Assembly (NCBI GenBank): GCA_010093685.1 | Contig: MU006226.1 | Coordinates: 322,964 to 386,963, forward strand | Length of the DNA stretch: 64,000 nt | Direction of reading: 5' to 3' | From: Ophiobolus disseminans | Lineage: Eukaryota; Ascomycota; Dothideomycetes; Pleosporales; Phaeosphaeriaceae | Shown: positions 35,613 through 47,584 of the stretch, one piece after another | How positions within the stretch are numbered: the stretch's first letter is position 1 | Layout: each line of letters begins with the position of its first letter | Translations under genes and position numbers: made by a program | Notes under the pieces: generated by a model | Told to the model about the DNA's origin: nothing | Databases searched by the model: none | Seen by the model: the letters and a program-made list of their open reading frames with translations, nothing else

Positions 35613-36700
35613 TCAACACCAAGATTTTTGCATCATGGGTACCGAGTTCGGGTCAGGCCGCAGATGTGCAGGGCGGCGTTCTTCAACTGCTTGGTCGGGC
35701 GGGACAGACAAGTTGCGCATGCGCTTAGCCAAATCTGTGACGAGCGCCTGCAGCGTCGCTGGCGGTCCTTCTCCGGCTACACGTCCATCCTCCTTGCTCA
35801 CGCCACCTTCCATGTCGCCAGCAGCGCCCACTACAGATGTGGCCGATGCACCCGGCAGGTCGAGGTCCTCATTCCTGATTTTCTCCAGGAAAAGCAGGTA
35901 CGCCTCTGGCGTGACGATGTCGTTGATGCGGTCAACGACTTCCCATTTCCGCAAGTCGTCGAAGCGTGTCCACTTCGTGTCGGGCTGCGTTGGTATCGCA
36001 ACATAAAGCGTAGTAGTGGCCCGAATCTGTTCCGTCGCCACAACGGAGTAATTTACCAGTGAGGAGCCACTGCAGCTCTTTGGTGATGTTCTCAAAAACT
36101 GCTTGACTTGTGTCATCAGGAAACGGGTTTACCGCAGAGACGAGAGTCTCAAGCCGGCCCTGCAAGATCTGCCTGGACAAGCGCTGTGCTTCAAGGATGC
36201 CGATACTGGTGAGCTTCATGTTGTGTCTGGAACGCTTGTTGCTGGTATGGCTGATTAGGATTTGCATCATTGGACTGTGCTCGTCGAGCATACTCGCGTC
36301 CTGTTCTCTTGTCAGTTGCGTATCGCTGGACCAAAAAGTATTGAGCTTACCACATCTAGACGTAGTTCTGGGACCAGATCTCGCGCGGACTGCCACTACT
36401 CATTGCACTACTGATCAAAGTGCAGAACTTCACCATCCGCTCAAATGTCTAGCTGCCATCGTTCAAAGCATCGGCGGCGTCTTCGATCCAGTCTGCAATG
36501 GCTCACTGCCAGCGCGGGCAAACAAGACAAAATAGTGTGTATGTAGATCCCGAGGTCTGACTTTTAGTAGTAGTAGTTGTTGTTGTATTCGTAGTAGTGA
36601 GAGCCAAGCTCGCGAGGTGAGTGTGGAAGTCCGTTTTGGGCACTAGCTCCATCTCATATTCACCCATCCTCAACACGGTGCTTCTACCGTTCAAGGGCAT
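35613..36700 (-). pseudogene. Decayed minus-strand gene with in-frame stops and a frameshift
   Basis: From the ATG at 36700, one frame reads through gene-like sequence interrupted by TGA (36503-36505), TAG (36449-36451) and TAG (36356-36358). Between the stops it encodes helical segments such as AIADWIEDAADALNDGS and TFERMVKFCTLISSAMSSG. A second segment (about 36300-36060) encodes MLDEHSPMMQILISHTSNKR and continues to FENITKELQWLLT. There the gene-like reading switches by one base into a third frame (NYSVVATEQIRATTTLYVAI to a TGA at 35613). A plausible old intron (donor 36350, acceptor 36301) lies between the first two. No family is recognised. An intact gene with unusual introns is possible, but I found no set that avoids all stops. 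Confidence 0.55.
36560..36600. repeat. Trinucleotide microsatellite (TAG/TTG)n
   Basis: An imperfect run of TAG then TTG triplets lies inside the decayed gene and encodes a Thr/Asn-rich run on the minus strand. Confidence 0.7.
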
Positions 36701-37286
36701 GAGTTCTTATCGAAAGAGGGCCCCTTTTTGATTCCACGGTTGAATTTACACGCCCTGTCTTTGGCTGTCGGGACAGCAGCCAATATGTACAACGCAGGAA
36801 GGCCCAAGCTGAACCATTCAGCATGTCGACATCCTCTTTGCAGCTCTCTCGAGGAATAGGAGATTACTTGGCTTATAGCTCTACATTATGCAAGGTTAGC
36901 AGGATGGAGACTAGGGAATACATGTTAATTTGAAGTGCTAGGTAGTGTTGATAGCGCTGGACACGTGATGATAGTGTTTCTCAACGACCTTGGAGCGGAA
37001 ACGCTCGATACCGCTCCTGTAGTTTCTATTTATGGTAAGAGAAACCTTAGCTGCGGAGGTTGTTGGAGGGGTTCGAGGGAGAGGACAACTAAGCCATGGG
37101 GTTGACGTCGCCGCCTAGACCTCATATCCCAACTCCCAACGCTCATAATACCATTCAGAGGACATTCAGGATCATCTAAAAGTATATCATATCTTGAGTA
37201 TCATTATGTAATTATGTGTATACCGTATACCGTGGAGCTATAAGCCATGCCTTACCCCAATAACTTTATCCTCACAAATACACCTC
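36701..37286. other. Intergenic, AT-rich
   Basis: 586 bp at the 3' side of the flavo-oxidase gene and 5' of the decayed gene. It is AT-rich around 37140-37240 and nothing supportable is seen. Confidence 0.4.
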
Positions 37287-39424
37287 TCAAACGCCAATCG
37301 CTTGCGGATGCCAGAAAACCGACTGCGGGTCGACGACCTTCTTCAGAGCCGCGAGCCTCGCGTACACCGCGTCACCATAGTAAACCTTATGCGCCGTCGC
37401 CGCATCGTACGTCGGATCGACGTAATTCAGGTACGCGCCAAAGGTGGTCTGCGGCTGCGCTTTGATGATTGCGCTATTAATACCGTTGATGAAGTTCACC
37501 GTCTCGGCGCCGTAACCGTAGTTCTGGAGAACCCAGAGAGAATCACGATCGTTGTATGCTGCGAAGTTGGTGTCCTTGGTATTGATTGCGGAGCCCGGGC
37601 CGCCGTAGAGGTTGATGATGACGAAGTACTCAACAGTCGCGGTCTTGAGGTAATCGTACAGGGCGTTCATGGTAGTTGCTGTAAGTCCGTCTTTCTCAGG
37701 GACAGTGACGGATTTCGCGAAGAAATTGTCGTGTTCGTCGTAGCCGGTCAGGGGAACTTTGAGACTGGGGCTGCCCGAGGTTTTGATGAGGAAATCATAC
37801 CAGGACAGGGATTGGACCGTTGGGGTGGAGGACGGGAGCGAGCGTAGGAGCTCGGGCTTCACTTTGGAGTTGAAGTCTGCGACGCTGCCGAAGTAAGCGC
37901 CGCTGAGGCTATAGGTACCGTAATTATCCAGGTACATGCCGAAGGAGACTTTGTTGTTAACGACTGAGGCGTTTTTGGCAACGTCTTGTAGGTGCATGAA
38001 GGTGTTTGTGAAGATGGCCTTTGAGTCGAAGACGCCGTTGAGGTCAAATTGGAAGTAGGTCACGCTTGCTGGCGCAGGGCGAGTTTGGAGATAGAAAGTT
38101 GTGACGATGCCGAATGAATCAGCTGCGCCTCGGATAGCCCAGAAGATGTCCGGATACGCAGAGGAGCTTGCTTTGATCAGTGTGCCGTTTGCGAGCACAA
38201 CATCCGCTGCGACGATCTGATCCATGGCCAGACCATAATTTCGAGACGTATGGCTATAACCGCCGTGCGTTAGATGTCCTCCTACACCGACGCCTGGGCA
38301 TGTTCCTGACGTGTGTTAGGTGTTGTAATGTGTCGGGGAAGTGTGGGGTGGTTGGGGGTGGGCTGAAGTATGACGGGCACGTGACAACCTCCAAAATGGC
38401 CACTTACCGTGCGACAACGACGCCTGGCCTTGATTCCAGATACCATCAGCAAGATTACCCAATCGAACACCTCCTCCAACTGTTGCGATACCAGAAGCCT
38501 TGTCAAGCTGGATGGTCTGCAGTGACTCAAGGTGGATGCTCATCGCGCCATTTTTGCCACCCAAACCAGTACTGGCGTACGAGTGACCACCGGACTTGGC
38601 CTGAACCTTAAGACCAGTCTGAGCAGCACAGACAACAGCGTCTTGTACATGCTGGTTGGTAATTGGAAGAACTACGACAGCGGGTGTAAAGGGAAGCCGA
38701 GTGTTGTAGGGCTCGATCAGATCCGCCCAACCAGCACTCGACGTCATCTTGTAAGGCACATTCTTTGCGTTCAAGCATTGCATTGCAGCCTGAGCGCCTG
38801 TAGCTGTGGGAGTAGCAGCAACTGTTACGCGTGTAGGGGTGGAGGATACCGCGCTAGACGGCTTGGCACTGCTGGAGGCGGCGCTGGACGGCTTGACACT
38901 GCTTGAAGCACCATTGTTGCTTCCGCAGTTACCGAAACCGGATTGGCATCCGGTTCCACAGTATGCAGTGGTGCTTCCACACCATCCGCTGCTGGAGCAG
39001 CAATTTCCAAAGGACGATCCCAAGCATGTGAACCCGCCGGAGCCTCCACAGCTGGCGTCTGTAGTGACCTTCTTCGTGGGCGTAGAAGCAGCTGCTGAAG
39101 AAGAGCGAGTAGAGGTACGGACGGTCAATGTAGTGCCGGCAGGCTTCGAAGAAGATACCGGGTTGCTACCACTGCAGGTGCCGAATGCCGATTGACAGCC
39201 CGTGGAGCAATGCGCAGTGCTAGATCCACACTGTGATTGTTAGCAAGAAAAGAAAATGGTGTATATATACGTACCCAGCCGTACTGACTGCAGCAATTGC
39301 CGTAAGAGCTGCCTTGACATGTAACTTTGCCGGTACCACCACATGAACCATCGGTCGAGACTTTCTGAGCCTGAGCCAAGCTAATGGACAGAAGGCCCAC
39401 TGCGAGAGTGAGGTACTTCATCAT
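37287..39424 (-). CDS. Secreted FAD-linked oligosaccharide oxidase (AA7-like) with two chitin-binding CBM18 modules
   Basis: Exons 39275-39424, 38408-39230 and 37287-38305 give 663 residues. A signal peptide (KYLTLAVGLLSISLAQA) is followed by two hevein-type chitin-binding modules (about 27-69 and 110-152), each with eight cysteines (GNCCSQYGWCGSS, GNCCSSSGWCGST). A Ser/Lys/Pro linker (about 155-190) follows. The PCMH-type FAD domain has AKSGGHSYAS with His266 and GTCPGVGVGGHLTHGGYS with Cys327, the two residues that attach FAD bicovalently in this family. The C-terminal BBE domain ends GDAVYARLAALKKVVDPQSVF. Such enzymes oxidise the reducing end of oligosaccharides to lactones with H2O2. The chitin-binding modules make chito-oligosaccharides the likely substrate, by analogy with ChitO. 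The tandem start ATGATG leaves two equivalent starts. Confidence 0.9.
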
Positions 39425-40615
39425 TACCGTAGAAGTCTCGAGGATCTTAGGAGGATGTCGTCGAGAACTCGAAGATGGAAGAAAGCGCAACCTCGAAAAT
39501 TGCTCCAAACGAATGGCGGTATGCAGCAAGCAGCAGCAACGAATGGAACGACGTACTAAAGACGTCTGTGAAGGGTACCTCGACAAACTGAAAAGACGGG
39601 GTGCATACGCTTATACTTAAGCTCAAATAAGGCATGCGCTACAGCACCGTACCTGCATCAGCCGCACGCCCCGAGTCCTCGACGAAAACCTCACCATTCG
39701 GCGCCACATCGTATTCCCGCCGCTTCGAGACCGAGGGTGTCCCTGCGTCGATCAGCCTGCTGGTTCCGCATTCAACTTCTCAATACGACATATGGGCCAC
39801 ATTTCGTAAATTATGACAGCGCATGAACTTTTCGATGGGTCGTTGTGTGACCGGGCGTTAGGCGTAAGATCTGACATCTGCACACGCGATACATCTCACA
39901 TGGCAGCGTTACATTGCCTCGGTGGTAGACGGCGTTTTGCTAGACCGGCGCGATGCAATGGCGTTCCGTTGATGTGGCCAGGGGCAAGAGTGATGTTATG
40001 CGGTTCGCGCTTGCGGTGCTTTTCTGACCGAGGCTTCTGAAGCCCCTTCCGCTGTCATTTGATCTCCCCCTTCAAACTCTTCCAATAGGCCGGGTTTTCG
40101 TCGGTTCCTGAAATCCTCCATCATCCTTACCGTACGGCATGACGCCACAGAAGATTGTTGTGGAGCGTGTTGCATCACTAGTGGGGTCCAAACGAATTTG
40201 CGCCCTGGATCCTGGATTTCTTGCTCGGTTTCTATTTTGGGAACGCGAGAAGCGGATAGGGGGAGAACGTTGACCACTCTTCACTCGACATGGCGCCCAC
40301 ACAATACGAGCCAATACTTACGCACGATAATCGTCTTCTCCACATCAACGTAGCAAGAAAAATGTTGGAAGAAGATCGACTTCGTTTGCTACGAATACAC
40401 TCATGACTATGTACTGGAGGGATACTACCTCTCGGCCCATCGGCTGCAGCAGACATGATTGTGGCATGCCCTGACATTTGGCTCCTGTATCAGGACTTTA
40501 TCGCCCCGAGCGACCAGCTGGCTGCGCAGTTGGTCATTAACCATTACCATACTCCGTAAACACCATGCCATCATTAAGAATACAAAGTACTTGCCTGGAC
40601 CATGACGAAAACCGG
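39425..40615. other. Intergenic between flavo-oxidase and S41 peptidase
   Basis: 1.19 kb with no supportable gene, containing the oxidase promoter and the 3' region of the peptidase. Confidence 0.4.
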
Positions 40616-42886
40616 TTACGGCTGCATGAACCCATCTCCCTCCATCTTGCTCTCAGTCTCGAGGGAGAAGCTGTCCTCGAAAGCCTGCACTTGCTTCTTC
40701 GCCGCAGCTTGTGTAGTGAACACACGTCTACGGCCGAGCTTCTTGGTGACCTCGTGGGCGTTGCGCTTCTGGCTGCCATACTTGGATCCCTTAACGCACT
40801 TGCCGCTCTTCTTCCACTGCACGTCTGCAGCAGCCTTCCACAGCGTAGTGATGTCGACGGTCATCTCCGGCGTGTAATACAAACGACAATCAGCCTCTTC
40901 ATAAACGAACTGCAGAGCCGTGCCGGATGTGTCGTTGCGACGTAAGCCATCTCGGTTATTCACACCGTAGCTAGCCCCGCGCATAAAGGGTATATCGCTG
41001 TAATAATCTTGCCCTAGGATCGAACTGTTGAGCGACCTGTTCCATCGCACAGCTTGCTTCGCTTGCTGTTGGATGTAACTGAACCCGTAGTTGTTCACAC
41101 CCTTGACACCGCCAATGGCCTGAATCGGGTTCTTGTTGCTGCGGCCTCCCATAGCGATGGTCTTGACTCCAGCTTGCTGCGTCAGGAACTCTGTGAAGAT
41201 GGTGCAGGTCGAAGCGCAGTAACCGTCAGTCACGATGACGATGTTCTCTGGCTTGAACTTGGGCGGTCCAGTAACATTTGCGAGCGAATTGTAGCCTGTC
41301 ACATTGATGCCGCCGGACGCTTGGGGGATGTAGACATCGGACAGGTTCCAACGGTTTAGTGTGGTGTACTTGTCGCCATTAACCTCCACAGGACCATACT
41401 TCTCTTCCCACGACGAGAATGGTTCGCCATCCACTGTCATGTCATTGTGGTAGTCGAACCAAGAACTCTGGGCGCTCGCAATAGTGACGTTTCCTGTACC
41501 GGTCCGGGGTCCAAGCGACGCAATAGCGCTGTACGTCTGGCCGATAACGTCGATGGCTTCGTGTGCACGGAAGCGGTTGGCGCCGTATGGGTCCATGTCG
41601 GGAAACAACTGCTTGAACAGATCATAACCTTGGAGAATTGTGCCACCGCCGTTGGCCTGCAAATCGAGGATCAGTTTGGTCTTGCCGGCTGCCAGAGCTT
41701 TCGGGATGAACTCCTGTGATGTTTTCTGGAACATCGTCTCATACTGGGTCGCTCCAACGAAATTGGGAACCGAGAGCACAGCAACATCCTCATATCCTGG
41801 CGCATCGATGAAGAAACCGTTGATGAGGTTGGCGGGACCCTGAACAACGGGCGAAGGATATCCAGGTGCTGCTGGAGCGAGAGCAGCAGCAGTGGTCGAT
41901 ATCGTCTCGGTTTTGTCATTGAGAGGTTTTGCTGCCTCACTAGCCGTTGAACCGAAGCTGAACCACTTGCGGGCAAGATCCTCACCGGTCGCAATCCCGC
42001 GGAAGTTGATGGCTGGCCTGCCGTAGTTGTGCATGGTAAACTTGGTGCCATTGGCGAACTTCAGAGTAGTAGTATCACCAGGATAGACGAAACGACCACG
42101 ACCACCACCAGTGAACATACCGGTTCCACCGCCACTACTGCCTAGGCTGACCTGCGCGAGCTCATAGAAAACGTTGTTGTAGAGGGCGTCACGGTCTTGT
42201 AGAGATCCATACTGACTTAGGTTCTCTAGATACTCGAAGACATCAGTGCCATCGATCTCGACCACCGGAGAGGGCGTGTAGCTAATGTTCTTGAACTGGT
42301 TGCCGAGAACGTCTGCGAAGGCGAAGACAGCAGGCAACTGCGTTCCATCCACGGATACGGAGACCAATGGAACGGTACGGCCCCACTGGAAGATTGAACT
42401 GACAGAATCTGGAATGTAGCTGAAGTGTCCATCGTGTGCCGACTGGATGAGGGTGTAGAGCGTCCAGCCGAAATCGTACTCGTTCTTGAAACGGTTTGTG
42501 TCGATGTACCCATCGATCATGTCGAGGCCGCCGAGGATATCGATAGGAGGCTGCACCTTCTGGGCATACTCGGCAGGTGGGTTCTTCAACGCAATGAGGG
42601 TGCTCTGCCAGTTCATGTAGGGGCGAATCGAAGCAATGAGTTTCTTGGCTGAAGTAGCGTTAAAGGGCACGCTGCCGAGACAAGCCATTGCAAGTCCGGC
42701 AGGGACGTCTGTCTTGACGACTGCGGTGCCATTGCCGTACATGTACTCGGAGACCTGGGCACATGGGGCTGATGCCGTGCCATCGCCTTGACGAGCTGCG
42801 AGTGGCGAGGTCTGCGAGGGAGAGACTGGAGATGCGCCGATGAGTGAGGTGAGGCCTGCGAGGGCAAGCAGAGCGAATGACTTCAT
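40616..42886 (-). CDS. Secreted peptidase of family S41 (tail-specific protease-like)
   Basis: Intronless, 756 residues from the ATG at 42886. The signal peptide is KSFALLALAGLTSLIGA. The frame extends 62 codons further upstream to 43072, but that part is Ser/Pro/His-rich and lacks a signal sequence at its start, so the inner ATG is chosen. The S41 core has KLILDLQANGGGTILQGYDL (about 405-424) and IVTDGYCASTCTIFTEF (about 551-567), where the Ser in CAST is the likely nucleophile. Multiple N-x-S/T sites fit secretion. Fungal secreted members of this CPAF-like group are widespread and poorly characterised. The end is Lys/Arg-rich. A TGACGTCA palindrome (42886-42893) abuts the start codon and a CACGTG lies at 43110-43115. 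Confidence 0.85.
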   Translation of the reverse strand: MKSFALLALAGLTSLIGASPVSPSQTSPLAARQGDGTASAPCAQVSEYMYGNGTAVVKTDVPAGLAMACLGSVPFNATSAKKLIASIRPYMNWQSTLIALKNPPAEYAQKVQPPIDILGGLDMIDGYIDTNRFKNEYDFGWTLYTLIQSAHDGHFSYIPDSVSSIFQWGRTVPLVSVSVDGTQLPAVFAFADVLGNQFKNISYTPSPVVEIDGTDVFEYLENLSQYGSLQDRDALYNNVFYELAQVSLGSSGGGTGMFTGGGRGRFVYPGDTTTLKFANGTKFTMHNYGRPAINFRGIATGEDLARKWFSFGSTASEAAKPLNDKTETISTTAAALAPAAPGYPSPVVQGPANLINGFFIDAPGYEDVAVLSVPNFVGATQYETMFQKTSQEFIPKALAAGKTKLILDLQANGGGTILQGYDLFKQLFPDMDPYGANRFRAHEAIDVIGQTYSAIASLGPRTGTGNVTIASAQSSWFDYHNDMTVDGEPFSSWEEKYGPVEVNGDKYTTLNRWNLSDVYIPQASGGINVTGYNSLANVTGPPKFKPENIVIVTDGYCASTCTIFTEFLTQQAGVKTIAMGGRSNKNPIQAIGGVKGVNNYGFSYIQQQAKQAVRWNRSLNSSILGQDYYSDIPFMRGASYGVNNRDGLRRNDTSGTALQFVYEEADCRLYYTPEMTVDITTLWKAAADVQWKKSGKCVKGSKYGSQKRNAHEVTKKLGRRRVFTTQAAAKKQVQAFEDSFSLETESKMEGDGFMQP

Positions 42887-45078
42887 GACGTCAGGCCGGC
42901 AGCAGCGATGTGGGTTGTACGCAAAGTGAATGGACAGCCCAGGAGGAATAATAGCTGAGCTTAGACAATCGCAGTGGTCAGGTTGGGTGGCGTGGAACGA
43001 GTGTGAGGTGCCGACTGGCGTAGAAGAAAGAGGGGTTGCTGATGGCGACTGAAGTAATTTGCTCAACAGCAACTGCCTTTTGAGGAAGAGGGAAGGTGTG
43101 ATGCCGGATCACGTGCAGCGCTAGTGTAATTTCGACAAACGGCCAGTAGTCACTAATCGTGACTCGTTGTGTGACCGTGATTGAGAGGAGGTAATACTGT
43201 ATTTCCAACGAGGCGGACCACCTGATCTTGTAAGAAATAACAGTATCCGCTAAGTGGTTGGGGTAACGGGCGGATCAACAAGCAGTGACGCACATGGACG
43301 AAGACGAATACAAATACTAACAGCGAAAAGTTTCCTCGCCTGGATACCGCCCGAGCGGTTCGCATCGTTTGGGTAACAGCGTGTGCACTAGGATGCTCAA
43401 GCCGAGTACAAACGTGTTTTCAAGAGCGTTGGACCAATTACGAATGTGTTGAACGCACATCAGATGCCTGTACAGGCTCTATCGACGCATGGTAGGGCAT
43501 CCGCAGTCAAGAGCCGCAGCGGCATGGTCTCCGCTAGAGACGCAGTCTATATGCGGGCTGAAGACCATCTGGAACCAACGTCCTGTGAGGGGGCGACAGC
43601 ATTGGCAGACGAAGCTTGGTTGCGTGTCCCATGTTGCCCTAGGAAACCGCTGTATGGTGAAAAGACATGCAGAAAAGACATGTCTTTCCGAAAGACGGGT
43701 TGGTGCTTACAACGACAATGCTGACGTTCACTCCAGTGGGCCTGGGCACCCGCCAAGCTTTGCCCGCATATTATCCTGGCTGATGCTCATCCACTAACTC
43801 CACACTTTTCGCGAAACTCGCCTGCACCACCAGCGCATTCTCACCACCGCTGCTGTCCCACAGCTTCTGTACCAATTGTTTTTTCTCAAGCACTGTCACA
43901 TCACGAACTGCGGTTCTCAAACTTAGGGGTCGAGTGCTCAAGGACATAAGCGTCGTTTGTCACGCAGTCTTTCGAGCAATTAGGCAGACCACAGTAATCT
44001 GGGACCGGCTCTTCGAATTGCAGATTTGATTACGGCGGTGCCTGGGGCACTGCACAGATCGACAATGCGCGCGCTCTCTCACATTTGCCACCTCCGCGGT
44101 GTACCGGGAGAATTACGATGTCAAAGTGCGTCTGTTAGGCGAGTTGCAAACAATCTGGTGGTGGCTGGTGCTCAAGGCGAGATGCATCGCCCTTGCCTTG
44201 ACAACAAGGCTCGGTAGGCCCACAAGAAGCACCACGAGAAGCGTCCAGCTTGAACCGTGGTTCAGGCGGAACCCGGTGGTCGGGGTGGCACCGTAACCCA
44301 AGCAACTTCGCTCGCCTCGCAGGAGGGTGTACCACGACATGACCGCCAGGTCACGTTTCTTCCGGGCGTAGCAGATCGTGGCTAAGAGGTACTATCTTAG
44401 CGTCTTTCACAGTCCACTGCCGCCTGCGCCCGGTCCGATTCCGTGCGCCCCACCTGTCACCATGACGGAGCACGGCCAAACAAGGTTTCAAGTCGTCACA
44501 CTCAATTTTGAAGTGGTGGCGTGGTCAGGCCTCAACGTGATGCTGGCTTGGATGAACAATCATAAAAGCTTCCAAACTCTTGGCTACCACAGCCTCACGT
44601 ACCGACCAACCACCAGCTCTTCGACACCAACCTCGCAAACGGGAAACTATGGAGGTCCCCTCGACAGTTTCAACATCAAGATCTATCTGGGCCAGATCTC
44701 ATCTCATCGCTGGCATACACTGACCCGTGTTCACAGCATTAGCCGAAATGCATGGTCTCTCAGACATATCGTTCCTTGGGAATAATTGAACGCAATCTAC
44801 GGGAAACAACAACGTCCATCTCTCATATTAATACAGTGTTGACCGCGCCCATATGATGTGCCCATGTGATACCGCCATCCTTTGTACGACTACCCCTGAC
44901 CCATCATCACTTTGGGCATCGAACAGATGCACAACAATACGCTACTAATAACATCCAGATACAGTCGACTCGATGTCCGCGGAAGGTCCCTCGAGTCTGT
45001 ATGACAGTCTGTGATCCTTCATATCTAACAAACGTCTCCGCACACACTCACGAGCCCAGTTTCTCAACACAATCTCAC
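42887..45078. other. Gene-poor 2.2-kb stretch
   Basis: It holds the peptidase promoter and the VTC4 3' region. A 135-codon plus-strand frame (44378-44785) lacks an ATG at its start and any recognisable domain. No supportable gene is seen. Confidence 0.4.
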
Positions 45079-47584
45079 TCACATCCGCAACTCCATCTGC
45101 TCCGCAAGCGTCGCATTAGCACCGTGGTGCTGGTGTTTATCTTTGAGCAACGCATTATACTGTCCGACCTGTCAGTCACACGCCATCACACGTCATCACA
45201 GAACTCATCACGTACCTTGAAGCCAAAGTTCAAACACAGCGCAACACCCAGCCCTATGCACACCACTAGCGGTCCCGTAAGGGCATCAAAGTCCTTGGGC
45301 GAGCGTTCCAGAATAAGTTTGCGGCGATACATGTATATACCATAGCCCCATGCTAGCGTAAAGAGCGCGACGCAAGTGTACACAACGGCGAGCGCGCGTG
45401 CAATGTCATTGCCCTCGCCGGCGGCGTTGTACAGGCCGAGCGAGAGCGATGCGAGCAGGACGCTAACGTGCTGCCACTTGATGAATGTGCGCTGGTTTGC
45501 GAGCCACACTTTTGGCTCGACGCGGACGGGGCCTTGGTCTTTGATCCAGACGCCTGGGTCGCGGATACCTGGCGGTAATTGTACCTTGCTGCGCTGCTTG
45601 CGGGCGTATTTGGAGGTAGAGAAAGCGGGGAAGAGAGACTTGAGGCCGCTGTTCTTGCCCATCGACGGGCCGTCGTCTTCGTCCGAATCTGGTTCTTCTA
45701 CGATGCGGTTGCCTTGTAGAGACCGTTGTGACACGTATGAGCCGACGACTGGGGGTCTGACGACACGCTGTGTATGCGCCGCTGAGCTTGCGTTCTGAGG
45801 TGCTGAACGCGCGGTCGCCGGTGTGCCCGCGGGCGAGATTATAGATGGATGATAGCTTGGGCTTTGGTAAGTACCAAAAAGCGAGCCAATCTTGTTTTCT
45901 TGATCCGCCGCTTGACGCTTACGCTCGTTCTCTTGTTCAAATGCCTGTGTGGGCTCCTTTCGAATGTCGTTGTCGACTTCGCTGAGCCAGAAGGGGAAGG
46001 TGTTCACATTGTCTTCGAAGAGCTTTGCAACACCGTGGACAAATTTGGAGAACCGAGGCGACTCCTTGACCAAGTGGGAGTCTGTAAGATCCTCGACCCA
46101 AGTTTGCTTTTTGGACCCGTTCTTGGTCTTGATCTCAAGCAGCGCGTAAGGGAATTTTTGGATCTCGCCCTTCTTGATCGCTTTGAAGGGGTATTCCATT
46201 TTTCCATTGTCAATATCGCGTCTATGCCAGTCGTCCGGGTCGCGACAAGGCCTTCCCGTGTCTAACGCGTCCTCGCGAATCAAGGCGAGGTTTGTATCGA
46301 GCGATATGCGAATCTTGTCGTCGCCGGGAATCTGGAAGGCGGTGCGGGTGTAGTTGGCTCGAAGCATAGGCTGCAATTTACGCTCCTTGACAAAGCTCTG
46401 GATATCCGCCACAGCCTTCTTAAACTCGTCTAGCTCGTTCTGGTCCTTGCTTGCGCGGTGCTCCAGCTTATCGATGCTCTTTTCCATGTGGTATTCGCCC
46501 TCCAGGAAAGCTTGTACGTACTTGGCTTTGATGGGGAACCGCACCTCCTCCGCGGCATTGCCCTCCTTGATCACCTTCTTCTCGAACTTGATCTCTGGCT
46601 TCTCGTCGAGCTGGCCATACCACCTCAAGCGAAGCGAAGCCGCGTCCGGCTTGCTATTAACCTTGTCCGAGTAGAGCGAAAAGTTCGGGTTGTCGAAATA
46701 GATCGAGGTGATTGTTGGGTCGCGTTGGGCGCCTTCGGCGACTTTGGCTGTTTGGGGATTGTATACGAGTACGGGGAGACGGCGCAGGATGACGGTCTTG
46801 ACCTCGAAGAGGTTGTCCAGATGGACCCAATCTGTCGGTTGTTAGCTACACGTCTGTCGGACAACGCAGTCGACGTACACTTGAGAGAAGTGAAGCCCTC
46901 GCCGCTGGTACTAGTCTCGGCGAGAGACATCTGCTCCTTCGGCTTGCCCTCGAGGCTCTGGCGGACAAACGAATAGAGCGCCGAGAGTCGGTATAGCAGC
47001 GGCGATGTGTCCTCGGTGTGCAAAGGGTGCTCGGCAAGGCGCGTGTCGATGAAGGGCCGTAGCCTATATGAGACGCCGTGGAGTTTGTCGTGCTTCTTCG
47101 TCGCCTTGATGAGAGCGGTGAAGTTCAGCCTACTAAAGCTTTCAAGCTCCTTGGTATCCTTTGTGATGCTATCGAGCTCGTTCAGGACATCCTTGAGGAG
47201 CTTTTCCCGCTCTGCCTGGCCGAGCTCTGGCTTCTGGGACGCATCGCCGGCCTGCGAAAACAAGCCCTCGCCCGCGTGGTCCTTCTTGTCGCCTTGCTCG
47301 CCAGCCTCGTCATCTTTAGGCTGGCTGCCGATGGCCAATGGCTCCAGTTTCTTCTCGCATGCCGAGGTGCGGTCGCGCAGCTGCTGTGAGATTTCTTGGA
47401 TGAAGTTGTGCACCTTTGGCAGCTGCACTGCCGTCAGCTCTTCGGAGAATGCCTTCAGATCTGCCTGTGTCCACGTGTCGTCATCGTCATTGTCCTTGAG
47501 CAGCTTCTTAAGCTTGTCGTAGTCGATGTACTTGTCTTTCCACGGCGCGTACACGCTTTTGCGTAAGGTTGTTCCGAACTTCAT
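45079..47584 (-). CDS. vtc4: VTC4, polyphosphate polymerase subunit of the vacuolar transporter chaperone complex
   Basis: Synthesises inorganic polyphosphate from ATP and moves it into the vacuole. Exons 46879-47584, 45216-46831 and 45079-45168 give 803 residues; both introns are 47 nt. The SPX domain opens with MKFGTTLRKSVYAPWKDKYI and contains the basic inositol-pyrophosphate-binding helices (KLNFTALIKATKKHDK-like, about 160-180). The tunnel-type catalytic domain includes EVKTVILRRLPVLVYN and ASLRLRWYG with Arg303/Arg305 for ATP binding, then RTAFQIPGDDKIRISLDTNL and ALLEIKTKN. Keeping these residues points to catalytic Vtc4, not Vtc2/3. Three membrane helices end the protein. If the last intron is not spliced, nine different residues follow FGFK and the stop is at 45186 (783 residues). 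Confidence 0.93.

Noticed and set aside
40616..43072. Longer S41 start at 43072 adding 62 residues
   Set aside because: The added part would hide the clear signal peptide that begins at the ATG at 42886.
44378..44785. 135-codon plus-strand frame
   Set aside because: It starts without an ATG, has no recognisable domain and no homologous-looking segment.
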